Shown: positions 61,944-64,000 of the stretch, piece by piece
How positions within the stretch are numbered: position 1 is the first letter of the stretch
Layout: each line of letters begins with the position of its first letter
DNA from: JAJECS01 sp965262745
GTDB taxonomy: Bacteria; Chloroflexota; UBA11872
Length of the DNA: 64,000 nt
Direction: 5' to 3'
NCBI GenBank assembly: GCA_965262745.1
Contig: OZ253558.1
Coordinates: 2,914,001-2,978,000, forward strand
The notes under the pieces: generated by a model
What the model saw: only the letters and a program-made list of their open reading frames with translations
Told to the model about the DNA's origin: nothing
Databases searched by the model: none
Made by a program: the position numbers and the translations under genes

Positions 61944-62693
61944 CTAGACCACCCAGGGCGCCAGATGCTCGAAGCCCAGCCGTGCTAGCCCGAATCCGGC
62001 GGCGAGAACCAACATGCTCACTCCGGTGAACATAAGGCGAGACCAGTGCGGAATCAGCCGCCGCATCCATAGCAGCGCCAGGCTCGCGACGACGATCGCG
62101 CTCGCCAAGGCGAACAGGGCGCCGAGCGCGTGCGCGCGCAGCACCTCGACCGCCAGCGCCGTCGGCGTGACGCGCCGCCAGGTCTGCATCACCAAATCAA
62201 CCGTGCCCGCGCCGGCATCGCCGCCAAGCGTGGCTTGACCGGCTGCGTAGGGATTGATCCGATTCGCCTGAAGGATGAGCGGGGTGAGCGACTCGGGTGG
62301 ATTGATGACCTGGACTTGGAGCAACCGGCCGCTTGTATTCACCGTCCCCGGAGGCTCCAGCCGGATCACGCCGTCGCCGGCAACCTGGACGCCCGACTCG
62401 ACGAGCAGCGGCGAGGCGGAATCGCCGACGTCACGCAGGCGTACGATCACGGCGGCCGGCCATGGACTGACCGCACGCACCTCGATGCTGCGCAGCGGCG
62501 TAGCCGGGGCTGCGAACGTTTGCTCAAGGCTGCCCCCGGCGAACGCGGGGCCGTAGTCCAGGTTGAACGCATAGGTCGGGAAGGTCGGCCACTGGCGCTC
62601 GGCGCTTGCCAGCGCCAGGGCTGCTGCAAGAACCGCGACTACACTCAAAGCCACCAGTCCACCGCGCACTAGCTGAAATCGCCGCGACATCAT
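61944..62693 (-). CDS. Membrane-anchored beta-sandwich protein (GT-C partner 5)
   Basis: A 249-residue protein: helix GGLVALSVVAVLAAALALAS, domain with AGGSLEQTFAAPATPLRSIEV and RINPYAAGQATLGGDAG then TVDLVMQTW, and two C-terminal helices. The QTF strand and Tyr-x2-Gly turn match the family. ATG at 62693 (or 62690) lies five bases from the start of the divergent GT-C gene, the only pair in the window arranged head to head. Confidence 0.65.
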   Translation of the reverse strand: MMSRRFQLVRGGLVALSVVAVLAAALALASAERQWPTFPTYAFNLDYGPAFAGGSLEQTFAAPATPLRSIEVRAVSPWPAAVIVRLRDVGDSASPLLVESGVQVAGDGVIRLEPPGTVNTSGRLLQVQVINPPESLTPLILQANRINPYAAGQATLGGDAGAGTVDLVMQTWRRVTPTALAVEVLRAHALGALFALASAIVVASLALLWMRRLIPHWSRLMFTGVSMLVLAAGFGLARLGFEHLAPWVV

Positions 62694-62698
62694 CGGCA

Positions 62699-64000
62699 GT
62701 GACCCACCGCGCTGGTCATAGTCCGGCGCTGCCGCCGGTCGTCCAGCGACTCGGCACACGGGTCGCAAGCCCGTGGCCACTGGCGTTCGCCGCCGGCGCG
62801 ATCATCGTCGCGTCCGTGTTCTGGGCCGTGATTTCCACGCCCGGCGACTTGCAGCAGCGTGATCTCTATCCGTCGCTGGATCTCGATCGGGTCGTCGAGC
62901 ACAGCGTCTACCCCCTGTGGTCGCCGCGCGGGACGGTCAACATTGCCGGCACCGGCCGCCTGCCGATCACGCTCGTTCTCGTGGGCGTCGCCAAGGCGCT
63001 CGGCCTCGATGGCGCCACCTACGCGCGCCTGATCGTGCTGTGGATCGCGGGCGTCGGATACGTCAGCGCCTTCGCCGCCTTTGCCTTGTTTGCCCGCTGG
63101 CGGCCCTCGATTCCTCGCACCAGCGCAGCCATAGGCGCCATGGTCGCGGGGGTCGCCTTCGTGGTCAATCCCTGGGCCATCGCGCGGCTTGAGCACAGCT
63201 GGCTCTTGGCCCAATGGGCGATGGTGCCCCTCGTGCTGGCGCTCTTTCTCGAGGGCACGCGCACGACTCGACGGCGCTGGACCGTGGCCTCGGCGCTCGC
63301 ATTCGCACTCCTTGGCGCCGCACAGCCGCACTATCTGGTCTTCACCGCTCTCATGGTTGTTGCCTGGACCATTGGCACGATGGTGCAGTGCCCCGTCCAG
63401 CGCCGCCGGGCGTTGATCGATGGCCTCGTGTGGGCGGCGGCGTTAGTCCCGCTCTTGGCCTACCAGATCGCACCGTTCGTGGCCGTCAAGCTCTCCGGCG
63501 GCAGCCCGGACCCGGCTTACACCCTCACGGATCAAACGCGCACCGTGCTTTCGCGCTTCCAGGACCTCCCGACCACGCTGCAGGGAGCGGCCAACGCCAA
63601 CTGGCACGAGTTCCTGGTGCCGGCGGGGGCCGAGCGACTGCCCTGGGAGCTTGCCGGGTGGGCGGTGGCGGCGCTGCCGCTCGCGGCCGTCGCGCTGCGT
63701 CGCTGGGGTCCCCCGGCGCTATTCCTGGCCGTCGGGGGATACGCGGCCGCGCTGGTCGCGGCCGCTTCAGCCTGGACGCCCACGGCCGATATCTACCAGA
63801 CCGCTGTGAACTCCGTGCCTGGCCTGTGGGTCTTCCGCGAGCCGGACCGCGTCGTCGGCCTGCTGATCGTGGCGCAGGCATTTGGCGCCGGTTTTGTAAT
63901 CGCTGATCTCGTGGGCCGAGTTGCGGCAGGCTGGAGGCCACGGCGGGCGCTGGGGCCCGCGCTCCTGGCCGGTTACCTCGGCCTCGCGCTGGGCGTCCAC
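62699..64000 (+). CDS. GT-C-like membrane protein, 3' end outside window
   Basis: The frame opens with GTG at 62699 and is still open after 434 codons at the window edge. Helices and loops parallel the gene at 54012: STPGDLQQRDLYPSLD, FVVNPWAIARLEHSW, GAAQPHYLVFTAL and LWVFREPDRVVGLLIV. These shared motifs show that the two are paralogues. The beginning is fixed only by the short gap to the divergent gene; the C-terminal soluble part, if present, is not visible. Confidence 0.68.
   Translation, partial: MTHRAGHSPALPPVVQRLGTRVASPWPLAFAAGAIIVASVFWAVISTPGDLQQRDLYPSLDLDRVVEHSVYPLWSPRGTVNIAGTGRLPITLVLVGVAKALGLDGATYARLIVLWIAGVGYVSAFAAFALFARWRPSIPRTSAAIGAMVAGVAFVVNPWAIARLEHSWLLAQWAMVPLVLALFLEGTRTTRRRWTVASALAFALLGAAQPHYLVFTALMVVAWTIGTMVQCPVQRRRALIDGLVWAAALVPLLAYQIAPFVAVKLSGGSPDPAYTLTDQTRTVLSRFQDLPTTLQGAANANWHEFLVPAGAERLPWELAGWAVAALPLAAVALRRWGPPALFLAVGGYAAALVAAASAWTPTADIYQTAVNSVPGLWVFREPDRVVGLLIVAQAFGAGFVIADLVGRVAAGWRPRRALGPALLAGYLGLALGVH

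Overview
The window is 64 kb of GC-rich bacterial chromosome, densely coding, with no rRNA, tRNA, CRISPR array or prophage that I could see. The gene set suggests Chloroflexota: M29 aminopeptidase, an EpsC-type serine acetyltransferase behind a T-box, a LysM/SH3b surface protein, LarA- and DUF4126-family proteins, many GT-C membrane enzymes, and short palindromic ATTCCCGC...GCGGGAAT repeats between genes. This assignment is an inference; no phylogenetic marker was compared.

Layout. (1) 0.4-9.3 kb is housekeeping, mostly on the minus strand: cobalamin adenosyltransferase, a Tat/lipoprotein-like esterase, plsX and gyrB, M29 and M20 peptidases, and small GYD, TfoX-N and VOC proteins. (2) 9.3-13.2 kb is a small accessory patch: an array of the palindromic repeat, a DUF4126 membrane protein, an MNT nucleotidyltransferase without its usual HEPN partner, a visibly AT-richer gene with a PD-(D/E)xK-like signature, a chimeric HigA-like antitoxin remnant and a NYN-domain gene whose start codon seems lost. 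(3) 13.2-15.4 kb holds a first pair of a polytopic GT-C-like protein and a membrane-anchored beta-sandwich protein. (4) 15.4-28 kb mixes an IS30 element with a duplicated left end, repeats, a TumE-like toxin-antitoxin pair, sugar isomerase/hydrolase genes, an XRE-MBL fusion, TerC, a pseudouridine synthase, Nudix and the LysM/SH3b protein. (5) 28-34 kb: a tRNA-Cys T-box leader, cysE, proS, pepF and a larA-like gene, all on the plus strand. (6) 34-64 kb is a large cell-surface glycan locus running off the right edge: three GT2 and two GT4 glycosyltransferases on either strand plus one more GT2 near the end, asnB, wecB, three SAM methyltransferases, a B12-binding radical SAM enzyme, a Wzx-like flippase and five large GT-C-type membrane proteins.

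The most notable pattern is that five of the six GT-C-type proteins in the window sit next to a gene for a small protein with one N-terminal membrane helix, an extracytoplasmic beta-sandwich and usually two C-terminal helices. Three of the large partners share motifs with each other (NPW-x2-AR, PHY, REPD[KR]), and their layout resembles the mycobacterial arabinofuranosyltransferase AftD, which has a GT-C core plus carbohydrate-binding modules. I infer repeated two-gene glycosyltransferase modules that build a surface glycan from lipid-linked donors, with wecB supplying ManNAc-type sugar, the GT2/GT4 enzymes making lipid-linked intermediates and the flippase exporting them. The product is unknown.
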